Shown here: piece by piece, positions 30,682-39,611 of the stretch
Numbering within the stretch: the first letter of the stretch is position 1
How the letters are laid out: the number at the start of each line of letters is the position of its first letter
NCBI RefSeq assembly: GCF_037126465.1
Contig: NC_088204.1
Span: 62,927,807 to 62,991,806, forward strand
Direction: 5' to 3'
DNA length: 64,000 nucleotides
Origin: Ornithodoros turicata
Lineage: Eukaryota > Arthropoda > Arachnida > Ixodida > Argasidae
Made by a program: the position numbers and the translations under genes
Notes under the pieces: generated by a model
The model's database searches: none
What the model was told of the DNA's origin: nothing
Seen by the model: only the letters and a program-made list of their open reading frames with translations

Positions 30682-30740
30682 GATCTCAAGCCGTCGCCGG
30701 AAGCCTCGGCCTGGTGTTCTCGCTGCTGGCCACCGTGCAG
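30682..30740 (+). CDS. Candidate hydrophobic exon (RPTP-like transmembrane segment or signal peptide)
   Basis: The block ends at a consensus donor GTGCAG|GTAAGT. As an internal exon it could begin after TTTTCTTCATGGAAG in phase 1, matching exon d at 26558, and encode GSQAVAGSLGLVFSLLATVQ, a plausible part of a transmembrane helix; the AAG acceptor is unusual. Alternatively the ATG at 30633 starts a first exon with leader MLLLALHMFTFIFFMEGSQA. The two readings share the same frame and donor. Confidence 0.3.
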
Positions 30741-31934
30741 GTAAGTCCAAAGTATTTTTGGAACAGAAATCGCAAAGAATTTTTGTACAATTTACTTTCC
30801 GCGAATTGGTAAAGTCCGCTCTGTTCTCAAGTATCGTACGTTTTCAGTTTAAGCAGTGGTAACCCAAGATCGAAGATGCCAGTGAACCAGGAGGGCCTCC
30901 TCAAGAAAAGTGTCCACACTGTACAGTCACACGAATAAAACACAGTCTCACTACTTACTATTCTCTTTTTTCCTGTCCTCCTTGCAACGCCATCTAGACT
31001 TAAAGGTCAGCAGCGCCGATTTCCCGATGTGTTGAAACGGTTGTAATATTCAGAACGGGCACGCCCAACTGCCCCCGAAATGCACCTTCGTTTCTCAATT
31101 TTATCTTCATATTACTATAACTAATTAATCAAAGAAACTAAAACAAGCCATGGACGCAGCCATTTCTGTGATGTAGATGTGGGAAACCTGTTCCATCTAC
31201 GTAAATAGAGAATCATGCTTCTCATTGGATGAAAACTCTAGGCTTTCTCCCACTTGTGAGCAATAGATCCATAATGTATCTCACACACTTCAGCCTTTCA
31301 CTTAGAACTGCATTCCTACGTGTGTGTACTAAAAGGCTTAGCTTGCGAACGCCTTCGGAATGTTCGAAACGTAAACAATGCCGTTTAGTTGCCAACATGT
31401 TTTGGACCTCCTACGCCGCTGTTGCCGCTAATTCAAAACAAAGCTATGGGACGCCTCTAGCTGCAGAGCCGCGGCTGCAGAAGACTGCTCTGCTGCCATG
31501 TTGTCGTGTTGCTGCTGTTGTACAGCTGCTGCTTTGCTGCTGTTGCTGCTGCTGCTCGCATAAAGCTATGGGACCCGGCCCTTAACCGCCAGTGTTCACC
31601 CTTTGAAGCGGAATTTTTTTACATCAGATGAAAGATCTAGCATGGGGCCATGTCCTGGCAAAATACAAATGAAATCAAAACGGCCCTTTTCGAGAAACGA
31701 ACGCGCAAAATTCGTGTTTTTTATCCCGAAATATGCCTAAACATTTGCGTGTTTCAGCAGATACTTGTAGGAGGTATGTCAGACGAAAGAGCACTAAAAG
31801 CTGAGTGAACTGATACCAAGTATGGTAATGTGGGGCATCTACAGCCTGAGAAATCACATGTTGAAGTTGGAAGAAAGCTGCACACCCAACCCCACAAGAG
31901 CACACCCAACCACACAATCAACCGACGCTGGCCG
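30741..31934. other. No gene recognised; GCT trinucleotide tract
   Basis: AAAGCTATGGGAC occurs twice (31440 and 31563) around a GCTGCTGTTGCTGCTG-rich stretch at 31495-31560, so this may be part of a short dispersed repeat. The 118-codon frame at 31229-31585 runs through that tract and has no motif. Confidence 0.4.
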
Positions 31935-32130
31935 CACTCCTTGGCCTTGTGCCTCAGCACCAACAATGGGCCGTCACAAGTGCTTTATTGCACTTTCTGA
32001 AGTGTACTGGCCTGGCCTCCAAGCGCTGAGATGCGCGCTCCCGGAGTTCCACCCTTCTTTTTTTTAGTGGAATAGCATGCCGACCTTGGTCTGGCAGGCC
32101 TTTCCTTTTAATAAATGTATATCCCCCGCC
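31935..32130 (-). repeat. Dispersed repeat, copy 2 (first copy at 4818-5115)
   Basis: On the minus strand it reads GGATATACATTTATTAAAAG through GGTCGGCATGCTATTCC and on to GCACTTGTGACGGCCCATTG and GCTGAGGCACAAGGCCAAG, collinear with 4818-5115 but without the A-rich expansion. Confidence 0.7.
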
Positions 32131-32345
32131 CATGTTTGCCATTTTTTATAGCACAGAGCGTTGCACCTGCACCTCAAAGTTTGCGCTCGCACTGCTGACG
32201 TGTAGCATAAAAAAGCACTAAAAATGACTACAATATCGTTTAAAACTCAGGAGGTATACGCGTTCAAACACTGCAAAATTTAAATACTCGAACTCAGGAC
32301 CGGATTTTCTCGAATTTATTTTTTTCTTTTTTTGCACGAAAACTA

Positions 32346-32502
32346 CACTCTAAAAACAGAACTGGCAATTACCATATATCCAAATTGCCACAAAAAGGCG
32401 TACCCCCTCCCTCTCTCTCTCTCTTCGAGTGAGGAGCGATAGAACTATCATTCGTGGCAATGGTTGGCGCCTGCTATGCGGCGAAACTCTGTTTTTAGAG
32501 TG
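32346..32502. mobile_element. MITE family D, internally deleted copy
   Basis: After TA: CACTCTAAAAACAGAACT jumps to GGCAATTACCATATATCC (the centre). A full right arm follows with GGCGTACCCCCTCCCTC, a CT run, GTGGCAATGGTTGGCGC and CTGTTTTTAGAGTG. Most of the left arm is gone. Confidence 0.88.
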
Positions 32503-32680
32503 TACTCGGTAGAAATTATGTATTTCACCGCTGTTGGTCATCGTGTACGATGAACTTCTAGATATAAAAAACAATAAAAATTCAGGAGGTCAATGAGACT
32601 TCCCTGCCTGAACTGACATGAGACTGGCCCACTGTTTTCGGAAAACTATATCCCCGTTCCCATCAGACGCCATGCCGCCA

Positions 32681-32866
32681 CACTCTTAAAAATGAACTTC
32701 ACCGCATAGCACGCTCCTAGCCAACCATCATCTCGAATGATATCGTTATCTGCCCTGATTTGTTTAAAACGGGGGGCGTACGCCTTTTTTGTGGCACTTA
32801 TGCTGTTCATTATCATCACAAAAAAGGCATACGCCTCACGTTTTCAACAAATCAGGTCAGATAGGA
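32681..32866. mobile_element. MITE family A, right end replaced
   Basis: It has the complete left arm from CACTCTTAAAAATGAAC, the centre CACTTATGCTGTTCATTATC and right-arm words GGCATACGCC and CAACAAATCAGGTCAGAT. It breaks at about 32866, where SINE-like sequence begins. Confidence 0.85.
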
Positions 32867-32966
32867 GACAGGTCAGGTAGGAGTACAAGTGTGGTGGGCA
32901 ACGTCACGACTGACGCCCTGGGGAATGTGCGTCCTGGGCCGACTTCTCAGGGAACTGTGAACTGTG
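32867..32966 (-). mobile_element. SINE fragment (type S3)
   Basis: GGGCAACGTCACGACTGACGC, then CCTGGGGAATGTGCGTCCTG and CCGACTTCTCAGGGAACTGTG match the minus-oriented SINE at 36480-36675. It separates two family A MITE pieces. Confidence 0.65.
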
Positions 32967-33221
32967 AAGGGAAGTGAACTTCACCTCATAGCACGCTCTT
33001 ATCCAACCACCATCTCGTATGATATTGTTAAACCGTTGAAATCCTTGAAAAAGTTGAATCGTTGAAAACTGTGGCGTAAGCCTTCTTTATACCACTTATG
33101 CTGTTCATAATTGTCATAAAAGAGGCCTCCTGTTTTCAACAAATCAGAGCAGATAGCGATATCATTCAAGATAGTCGTTGGCTAGGAGCCTGCTATGCAG
33201 TGAAGTTCATTTTTAAGAGTG
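32967..33221. mobile_element. MITE family A, nearly complete copy
   Basis: It lacks the outer CACTCTTAAAAAT (starts GAACTTCACCTCATAGCACG) but ends TTCATTTTTAAGAGTG. The left arm carries a local expansion (GTTGAAATCCTTGAAAAAGTTG). Centre CACTTATGCTGTTCATAATTG. The missing end lies against the SINE fragment at 32867-32966. Confidence 0.85.
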
Positions 33222-33597
33222 TAGGTCAACATAGGTTTCCGATAAATTGTAGTAAAAGCAATTATAATAGATCAAAAATGCGTGCAAATGATTAAGCCCC
33301 CTGAAGCGATAGCCCTATCATTCGTACGTGGAACTTCGCAACCTTTTAGGCACAACATATGCGACAATTACCGCAGAAGTGTTGTTTTCCGCGTGGAATA
33401 TATTTTCGTGTTTTCGAACAAAGCTGGTTTGACGAGTGATTCGCGATTACTTAAATTCGCGACACAGGTTTCCGGGAGTGCTTTCCTCTTGCATACCGTG
33501 CCGCCGTCAATACTCGGGCATATTTCGGCACGTACTAAGACATCCGTTGTTTACGGGGATGGCGGCGTTCTAGTTAAATCCCTTTCTTTTCCTCACA
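33222..33597. other. No gene recognised
   Basis: AATTCGCGA words at 33430-33470 resemble the TTCGCGAA-rich element at 15573-16172. The 135-codon frame at 33282-33689 has no clear motif. Confidence 0.35.
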
Positions 33598-33598
33598 G

Positions 33599-33670
33599 AC
33601 ATCGGAGGAAAGGCCCTGTACAGTGGCCTTTTGGGACAATGCAGGAGGCCATAGTACTGGCCGTGTCCAG
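33599..33670 (+). CDS. Candidate internal exon, unassigned
   Basis: A strong acceptor (CCTTTCTTTTCCTCACAG) and the donor GTCCAG|GTCAGC bound 72 bases, 24 codons in phase 0: TSEERPCTVAFWDNAGGHST then GRVQ. It is phase-compatible with the donor at 30740 and with the ZP exon at 44498, but I recognise no domain and cannot place it in either gene. Confidence 0.3.
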
Positions 33671-34080
33671 GTCAGCCAGTTCATTTTAGCTGTTCTCATT
33701 CGTTATTATCACTCAGGGCACTGAACGGTTGAGATGTCGTACTATCATACAAGCTGGTTTTGAGAATGCGGGGAGAGGCATGTTGCGGCTTAATGGTATA
33801 TATGTATAGTGCAATATGCGTTTGTAGGAGTAACAAAAGCGGGGTCAATTTTCATTTCTTTACATCTTGCCTGATGGGACAAAACAATTATCTACGACGT
33901 GCTTAAACTGCCTACGCTGCATGGAGTAGAAAAGGTCAAGGTAGTCACGGTATAGCGTGGAACGCCGCACGATTTTCGCCCTCATATGGCCACAGTTATT
34001 CGCGGGAACTTAAATTCGCGATGTTGGAAGAATGCGCAAAAAACGCGAAAAATAATTCCGCGCGAAAAAAAAAAAAAAAA
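33671..34080. other. TTCGCGAA-type repeat remnant, no gene
   Basis: CACGGTATAGCGTGGAACGCC, TATTCGCGGGAACTTAAATTCG and AAAAACGCGAAAAATAATTC, followed by a run of A at 34065-34080. Related in wording to 15573-16172. Confidence 0.4.
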
Positions 34081-34138
34081 CACTCCTACAGTATTACCAC
34101 CTAAAAGGTGTGACTGTCCACCCTTTTGTCTAGGAGTG
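34081..34138. mobile_element. 58-bp mini fold-back with CACTCCTA ends
   Basis: CACTCCTACAGTATTACC and CCCTTTTGTCTAGGAGTG are imperfectly complementary, and ACCTAAAAGGTG/CACCCTTTT forms the inner pair. It looks like a miniature relative of the CACTCTTA-terminated families. Confidence 0.5.
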
Positions 34139-34186
34139 TAGTTTCGAGAAAAATAATTAAAAATACAACTAATGTTTGCCTGTATA

Positions 34187-34396
34187 CAGGGTGTTCAAAA
34201 TTAAGCTTTCACTAGCACTTTATAAATAGGCGAACAAAAGAAAACTGGTGCTATTTTTCTGTTCCTTGAGTAAGAAACAGGTGCTACATAATTAGCAGCA
34301 CCTGTTTCTTACACAAGTAGCGTAAAGTTATCATCCGGTTTCCTGTCATCGCTGTGTTTGCATAGCGCTCGTGAAAGCTGAATTTTGAACACCCTG
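34187..34396. mobile_element. Tc1/mariner-type MITE, 210 bp
   Basis: The ends CAGGGTGTTCAAAATTAAGC and TGAATTTTGAACACCCTG are inverted, followed inward by TTTCAC/GTGAAA, and TA lies on each side. The centre has the fold-back GTAAGAAACAGGTGCTACATA / AGCAGCACCTGTTTCTTAC. No coding capacity. Confidence 0.9.
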
Positions 34397-34419
34397 TAAT
34401 GCTTCATATATTCTCCGTA

Positions 34420-34668
34420 GACTTTTAAAAATGAACTTCACCGCATAGCACGCTCCTAGCCAACCATAATCTCGAATGATATCGTTATCTGCCGTGATTT
34501 GTCGAAAACGGGAGGCGTACGCCTTTTCTGTGACGCTTATGCTGTTCATAGTTGTCACAAAAAAGGCGTACGCCTCCCGTTTTCAACAAATCATGGCAGA
34601 TGACGATATCATTCCAGATGATGGCTGGCTAGGAGCGTGCTCTGCGGTGAAGTTCATTTTTAAGAGTG
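34420..34668. mobile_element. MITE family A, complete palindromic copy
   Basis: Ends GACTTTTAAAAATGAAC (first bases mutated) and GTTCATTTTTAAGAGTG, centre CGCTTATGCTGTTCATAGTTG. It begins 22 bases after the right end of the mariner-type MITE. Confidence 0.92.
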
Positions 34669-34711
34669 TGTAGCTCGATGCAATGCAAAGGAATGGCATT
34701 CGGTGCGACTG

Positions 34712-34799
34712 CCATTCGCTGGGGAATGCAATTCAGTTTGCCGTGTAACAGAGGCATTCGCTGGGGAATGCAATTCAGTTTGCCGTGTAACAGAGGCAT
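34712..34799 (+). repeat. Tandem duplication of 44 bp
   Basis: CATTCGCTGGGGAATGCAAT through GCCGTGTAACAGAGG occurs twice in direct succession without visible differences, between two family A MITEs. Confidence 0.9.
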
Positions 34800-34813
34800 A
34801 TATAACACGACTA

Positions 34814-35062
34814 CACTCTTAAAAATGAACTTCACCTCATAGCACGCTCCTAGCCAACCATCGTCTCGAATGATATCGTTATCTGACCTGAGTTGTCGAA
34901 AACGGGAGGCGTACGCCTTTTCTGTGATAATTATCACCAGCATAAGTGTCACAAAAAAGGCGTACGCCTCCCGTTTCCATCAAATCAGTGCAGATAACGA
35001 TATCATTCGAGATGATGGTTGGCTAAGAGCGTGCTATGCGGTGAAGTTCATTTTTAAGAGTG
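34814..35062. mobile_element. MITE family A, complete palindromic copy
   Basis: A 249-base fold-back after TA, ends CACTCTTAAAAATGAAC and GTTCATTTTTAAGAGTG, centre AATTATCACCAGCATAAGTG. It shares subfamily variants with 27657-27905. Confidence 0.93.
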
Positions 35063-35510
35063 TAGAAACTGTTACGACGTGTTTCGTGTCTGCGTAGCTA
35101 TCCACATCAAACCGATTGAACTTTCATGTGAACGCCTCCCCGAACATATACCATTTGCTAGTTCAAAATCGTATGGCGTGGCACGTGCGTCTCGGAGCTA
35201 CGAGATGAATCAAGAAAAGTCTCTGTCCCTCTGCAATTGAATAAAAGGGCCATCGCCCCCTCATCCGGTCACTGCATCCGTGTCCTTGACAGTCTGACAC
35301 TTTTCCAAGCGAAACCAGGGACGGATGGCCGCCTTGTGCCGGAAGACTCCACTAACAAAGATACGGGTCGAAAGGTGACGCCGTAGAAGCAGCCGGCCAG
35401 AAAACGTCGCTGCGTTTTAACCGGCGGGCTTTCTCCCGGAATGCATAAGAAAGCACTGGACCGCGCACGAGCATCAACCATGTGCAGCGGGAATCGCACG
35501 CAAAAACAGC

Positions 35511-35518
35511 TATATAAA
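35511..35518 (+). promoter_or_regulatory. TATA box upstream of the signal-peptide exon
   Basis: TATATAAA lies 59-66 bases before the ATG at 35577, with CACGTG and GGTATTC words around the expected start near 35540. Spacing fits a short 5' UTR of about 35 bases. Confidence 0.6.
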
Positions 35519-35576
35519 CCCGAAACACGTGCATCCGCGCTTTGGTATTCCCTTCGTGAACGCCAGGTAGACCGAT

Positions 35577-35636
35577 ATGTTGTTCGTGAGCGTCTGTGCC
35601 GCTGTACTGGTTTGTGCATCATGTGCGGAGTACCAG
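35577..35636 (+). CDS. Signal-peptide first exon, probably exon 1 of the ZP gene
   Basis: The ATG opens MLFVSVCAAVLVCASCAEYQ, a compact hydrophobic leader with an ASCA cleavage-type end, and stops at the donor TACCAG|GTAAGT in phase 0. The next convincing phase-0 exon on this strand is the ZP-N exon at 44498, which starts VEHVWC, as expected just after a signal peptide. The link is inference from order, strand and phase; the intervening intron of 8.9 kb contains LINE and MITE insertions. Confidence 0.5.
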
Positions 35637-36479
35637 GTAAGTGTCTACGCTTCACTATCACGCGGTATCTTCCCGCCGTAGATGTCATCCTTCGTTGTGG
35701 CTAGGTCGTGAGACTGGAATACTGGAATACCGGTTTCGATAGCTCAGTCGATAACGCGTTGGCTTGCTGAGCTCAAGATGGCGGAGTTTAATCCCGGCCT
35801 GGGACGGTAGTAATGCGGGGATAGTAAACGTTGCTGCCAGCACCGTGTGTCGCAAGTCAAATGAACCAAAGATGGTCGAAATTATCTTTTGTTCCAATTA
35901 CGCGTTGTATAACATCTCGCCACTCATGCAGGCAGACAAACGTTACGTGTAATACACACTACCATAACCCTTTAAGTAACTACTGATATGTGGTTCGAGT
36001 ATGCTATGTAACAATACTGACTGAACAACACCTGCTGAAGGTTCGTCACTTGATGACAATATGTACACACAACTCCTGGAAGTACACTCTTGAGAAAATA
36101 CTGAGCTAAAAAAACATGTACAGTGGGTGAGAAAAGTTCAAATCATGAAAGCATATGCATCGGCAGACATGTTTCATCTTCTGGCGCTAAGAGAAGTCAT
36201 TGTGCTCCACACTATAGGGGGGTCCCGCACTGACTTCGGGCTTACTGACCGGGTAGTACCCAAGCCCTCTCGTGATGTGTGAGAGGGGGACCGTATTACG
36301 CGTTATAAACACGTCAGACTGAAGGCAATACGTAATGTTGCTTTTTGCATGATTCCGTGTTTGTTATGTACAATTGTAGCGCCACTCTTTTGCATTCGGG
36401 TCTGGTCTATCGTTGTCTTTGCTCTTAGTTTGCGAAAGAAAACGACACAATCACGCTGAGGACTTTTCTAGGCTGTTAA
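35637..36479. other. Intron sequence, no gene recognised
   Basis: No repeat terminus identified. A CTTTGCTCTTAG at about 36428 could act as an acceptor (FAKENDTITLRTFLGC then stop) but has no support. Confidence 0.35.
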
Positions 36480-36700
36480 AACAGGTGGTGGCGGTGGTGC
36501 TGGCGGAAGGGTTCGTTGTTGTCGGTCTCACAGGGGTGGGCAACGTCGCGACTGACGCCCTGGAGAATGTGCGTCGTTCGGGCCGACATCTAAGGGAACT
36601 GTGCCAACCTGTGTCGGAAAGCGTCTGAGGAAAACCAAGGAAAAAAAACCAGACAGCACAGCCGGCACAGAACTATAGGTGGTGGTGGTGTTGGTGTTGG
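36480..36700 (-). mobile_element. SINE (type S3) in minus orientation
   Basis: GGGTGGGCAACGTCGCGACTG, CCCTGGAGAATGTGCGTCG, CCGACATCTAAGGGAACTGTG and CAGACAGCACAGCCGGC read as the reverse of a SINE body, with GGTGGTGGTGTTGG simple sequence on both sides. The tRNA-like head is missing. Related pieces: 32867-32966 and 45868-46040. Confidence 0.7.
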
Positions 36701-36704
36701 TGAA

Positions 36705-36918
36705 AGGGCACAGAACTAACTTCACCACATAGCACACTCATAGCCAACCATCGTTCAGAATGACATCATTATGCGTCCTGATTCGTTGAAAATTGGAGGA
36801 GGCGCATATCTGGGTCTCAGGGAAGCGCATAATCCTATATTGAGCAAATCTGGACACAGAATCAGATGATTCGAAATGGTGGTTGGCTAGGAACGTGCTA
36901 TGCCGTGTTTAACAGTGT
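36705..36918. mobile_element. MITE family B, degenerate copy
   Basis: CTAACTTCACCACATAGCAC, CATAGCCAACCATCG, GACATCATTATGCGTCCTG and TTGGAGGAGGCGC on the left; GACACAGAATCAGATGATTC, GGTGGTTGGCTAGGAACGTG and GTTTAACAGTG on the right. The left terminus CACTGTTAAAACAG is lost beside the SINE. Confidence 0.8.
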
Positions 36919-36980
36919 ATGCAGTCGCATGCACACTTTCCCTGAATCCCTTGATTGTTGACATGAAAATATGCCACAAT

Positions 36981-37102
36981 ACACTCTTAAAAATCCCGAG
37001 CGACATCGTTCTCTCCCCTGATTTTTTTTAAAACGGTAGGCGTACGCCTTTTTTGTGACACTTATGTAAAATGTTAATTGTCACAAAAAGGCGTACGTCC
37101 CC
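36981..37102. mobile_element. MITE family A, left half with deletion
   Basis: CACTCTTAAAAATCCCGAGCG (outer arm deleted), then CGTTCTCTCCCCTGATTT, GGCGTACGCC, a centre TTATGTAAAATGTTAATTG and GGCGTACGTCC. Confidence 0.75.
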
Positions 37103-37174
37103 GCGCAAAGCAAAACAAAACAAAACACAAAGGAAGGACGGACTGATGGAGGATAGAGGAGGTTGAAGGATGGG

Positions 37175-37345
37175 GATGCGGTGAGGTGCACGAGTTCATC
37201 GGGGAGAGTACAGTATTAGATGGGTCGATGTGCAAGGCCTGTCTTCAGCAGGAAGAGAATGAGGTTTCTTGCTTTGGCGGATCGTTCGGCAGAAGAACCA
37301 GCGGGGTAGAGGATGTCCGTTAGCGTGCCCGAGGTGGAGCGAGGG
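37175..37345 (-). pseudogene. RNase H-type LINE, C-terminal fragment
   Basis: The minus strand reads TDILYPAGSSAERSAKARNL then ILFLLKTGLAHRPI and a stop. Equivalent ends lie at 3885-4015 and 14655-14905. The RT fragment of the same orientation at 37631-38085 is probably the same element, divided by the MITE at 37350-37596 and a deletion. Confidence 0.7.
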
Positions 37346-37349
37346 AGAT

Positions 37350-37596
37350 GGGCTAAACAGAACTTCACTGCATAGCACGCTGTGCGCCCACCATTGCCGA
37401 GAGTGATAGGGTTATCGCTTCTGATTCGAAGAGAGAGGTGGGCGTACGCCTTTTTGTGGCAATTTGGATATATATGAAAATTGCCACAAAAAGGCGTCGC
37501 CCCCCTCTTTCTTCCAATCGGAATCGATAACCCTACCACTCTCGGCAATGGTTGGCGCACAGCGTGATATGTGGTGAAGTTCTGTTTTTAGAGTGT
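37350..37596. mobile_element. MITE family D, complete palindromic copy
   Basis: AACAGAACTTCACTGCATAGC through GTTCTGTTTTTAGAGTG with arms carrying CGCCCACCATTGCCG, TTATCGCTTCTGATTCG and GTGGGCGTACGCC. Centre AATTTGGATATATATGAAAATT. The outermost left bases are eroded. Confidence 0.88.
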
Positions 37597-37630
37597 ACTT
37601 TGCGAGGAATTGTCAATTTTAGGCCTGCCA

Positions 37631-38085
37631 TTACCACATTAAAGAGTGTATAGGGCTCAGGATGCGTCGTTGGGGTACGCCTTGATGCATAGGATGCTTA
37701 GGGCTTTGGTCGTGGGATGTCCGGAAAGAGACCGTTCGGTCCGTGATGATATTGTGGAGCCAGCTGAAGAGTCGACCATTACTCAAAAAAAACGCAAGGC
37801 GTGGAGCACACACAAATGTGCGAGACGGTATCATATGCGCGCTTGATGTCCAGGAGATCCGATACGACGATCCGCCGATGAGTACGAACATGTTGGACTG
37901 TATAGAGACTAGGTCGATAACTGGATCCATGGAGCTTCGGTGGCGACAAAATCTAACCATTTCTTGAAGGAACACTCATTGCTTTTCGAGCCACCAGCTG
38001 AGCCGATGCAAAACCATTCTCTCCGTCAGTTTTTCCATACAGCTTATCAGGCTCACAGGGCAAAAGGAGGACAGGACATTGTTTT
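37631..38085 (-). pseudogene. RNase H-type LINE, reverse transcriptase fragment
   Basis: The minus strand gives SSFCPVSLISCMEKLTERM then LHRLSWWLEK, FLQEMVRFCRHRSSMDPVID and, after decay, GVPQRRILSPI. These correspond to RT motifs (RPISL.....[17 protein letters not shown]) of the I/R1-like LINE seen better at 41776-41967 and 41453-41863. Stops and substitutions are frequent. Confidence 0.75.
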
Positions 38086-38159
38086 AAGAGTGTAGGGTAC
38101 CGGTACACGGTGGTCGCGACTCAATCTGAGGTTTCGCTATTCTTTGCTAAAATTGCCGC

Positions 38160-38345
38160 TGTGTGTGTGTGTGTGGTGTGTGTGTGTGTGTGCGCGCGAC
38201 ACTTATGCAGCTCATACTTGTCACAAAAGTGGCGCACGTTTCCCCTTTCCAGTAATTCAGGGGAGAGAACGATGTCAATTCCAGTTATAGTTGCGAGGAG
38301 AGTGCATGTTTTCTCTCTCTCTCTCTCTCTCCTCTCACTTTCATC
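38160..38345. repeat. TG and CT microsatellites around a MITE right arm
   Basis: A TG-rich run at 38160-38196 occupies the place of a MITE left arm. GACACTTATGCAGCTCATAC, GTGGCGCACGTTTCCCC and GAGAACGATGTCAATTCC follow as a right arm, ending in GGAGAGTGCATG, then a CT run at 38310-38335. Confidence 0.6.
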
Positions 38346-38396
38346 CATTCAGTCCAATCCTGTGCAGGAGCCGGCCATAAATGGATAGCGTGGTAG

Positions 38397-38490
38397 AGTC
38401 TTAAAAGAGATCTCTGCCCCAGTCACCACATAACACGCCATATAAGCCAAACATTGCGCAGAGTGATATCGTTATAAACGGCAAAAAGCG
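38397..38490. mobile_element. MITE fragment, left arm
   Basis: GTCTTAAAAGAGATCTCTGCC, GTCACCACATAACACGCC, AGCCAAACATTGCGCAGAG and TGATATCGTTATAAACGGC keep the order of a family A/B left arm; the rest is lost before the LINE at 38500. Confidence 0.55.
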
Positions 38491-38759
38491 CGTTTGCAAG
38501 ACACACACACACACATACATTGGATGGTGATGGGGTGGGCGATTCACCGCCGCAGAGGCGGTACACTGCCCTATTTCGCGTTGAAGAAGATGAAGGGATG
38601 ATGATGGGGGCTTTCAAAGAGCCGTCGCCAGACCGGTGGAGCACAAGTACTCCGCCAGAAGACGAAGGCCCTGCGTCTGGTGGGCGGCATTCGACCACGG
38701 ACCGAGGATCTTCGCTAGGTTGAACGGCCGCTTGTCAATGCGTTGCATAGAGACTTCCA

Positions 38760-39604
38760 TTAGTGCACGCTCGTGGTGGTATTGCCCACAAGGCCAGGAT
38801 GACGTGGCTGAGGTCGCCGTGCACTCCAGAAGTGGGGCAGAGGAAGACGAGGTGGAGCCGAGACGGTGTTGAAAGGCAGGTATAAAGGCAAACGTTGAGC
38901 CTCATGCGGTGGAAGAGAGCAGTTAAGGGGGCGCGGTAGTCGCGGAGGGAGGACGAGAGAAAGCGTGGGGTCTACTTCAGAGAGAAGGGAATGAGCTATG
39001 TCGTGTTCCCACTGAGCCTGCATCTTGGGACCGGTGAGTGTCGAGTGGAGGTGTCTTCGTCGCCCGACGACATCATTATCGGGGAAAAAGCTGCGTGCTG
39101 ATGGGCGTTCAATGCGACTCTGTCTGCTTCTTCGTTGCCGCTGACATGTCCGACATGTCCGGGGATCCACTGCAATACTACAGTGTGCCCTGCAATGGTC
39201 GCCGTCTTGTAAGCTTGCAGGATGTCAAAGACAACAGGACCGAGGAGTCCACGTATCCCCAAGTTGGCCACACACTGGAGCGCTGGTCTTGAGTCTGTAA
39301 AAGACGACCCACGACTGAGCTGGACTGGCTGATATTTTTTGCATAGCAAATAGAATGGCGTAAAGCTCGGCACACATAGACGATGTTCTGTGAGAAAGAC
39401 GGTGACCACAGGAGACTGAGTAGATGGAATGACAAATTCCGAGGGCGATCCACCCCGAGTAGATGACCCGTCAGTGAAAACTGACGTTGACGCCGTGTAG
39501 TTGTCGTTCATCATGCCCAGGGTAAGCTGCTTGGCGACACACGGTGCTGTATCCCTTTTGCTTCCATGCAGGCCAGGAACAGTCAGGCAGGCATAGGTGG
39601 GCAT
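38760..39604 (-). pseudogene. LINE RNase H domain and C-terminal region
   Basis: Landmarks are SVFTDGSSTRGG (first Asp), SFTDSRPALQCV (second catalytic block), and TVVLQWIPGHVGHVSGNEEA followed by DRVALNAHQ (third/fourth). They align in order with the intact RNase H protein at 57587-58489, including its QWIPGHCGISGNHVADAA. Frames differ from the RT part because of the insert and other indels. Confidence 0.85.
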
Positions 39605-39611
39605 TTTCCTG

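Noticed and set aside
31495..31565. A polyglutamine or polyalanine coding exon
   Set aside because: The GCT tract lies between two copies of AAAGCTATGGGAC and has no splice context; more likely a repeat-associated microsatellite.
12600..35060. Recurring frames containing YASRFQQIRADNDIIRDDGW and GACYAVKFIFKSV on both strands
   Set aside because: They fall exactly within palindromic MITE arms and recur because the repeat recurs; start codons, lengths and flanks differ between copies. They are not a protein family.
27657..35062. A CRISPR array from regularly recurring repeats
   Set aside because: The units are 249-base palindromic transposons at irregular spacing in a eukaryotic intron-like region, without uniform short repeats and spacers.
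36428..36480. Exon 2 for the signal peptide at 35577 (FAKENDTITLRTFLGC then stop)
   Set aside because: The acceptor is mediocre, the product would be only 36 residues with no motif, and the ZP exon at 44498 gives a coherent protein.
38996..39604. A host RNase H or a stand-alone 202-residue gene
   Set aside because: It is collinear with RT, endonuclease and zinc-knuckle fragments on the same strand and is the RNase H part of a LINE.
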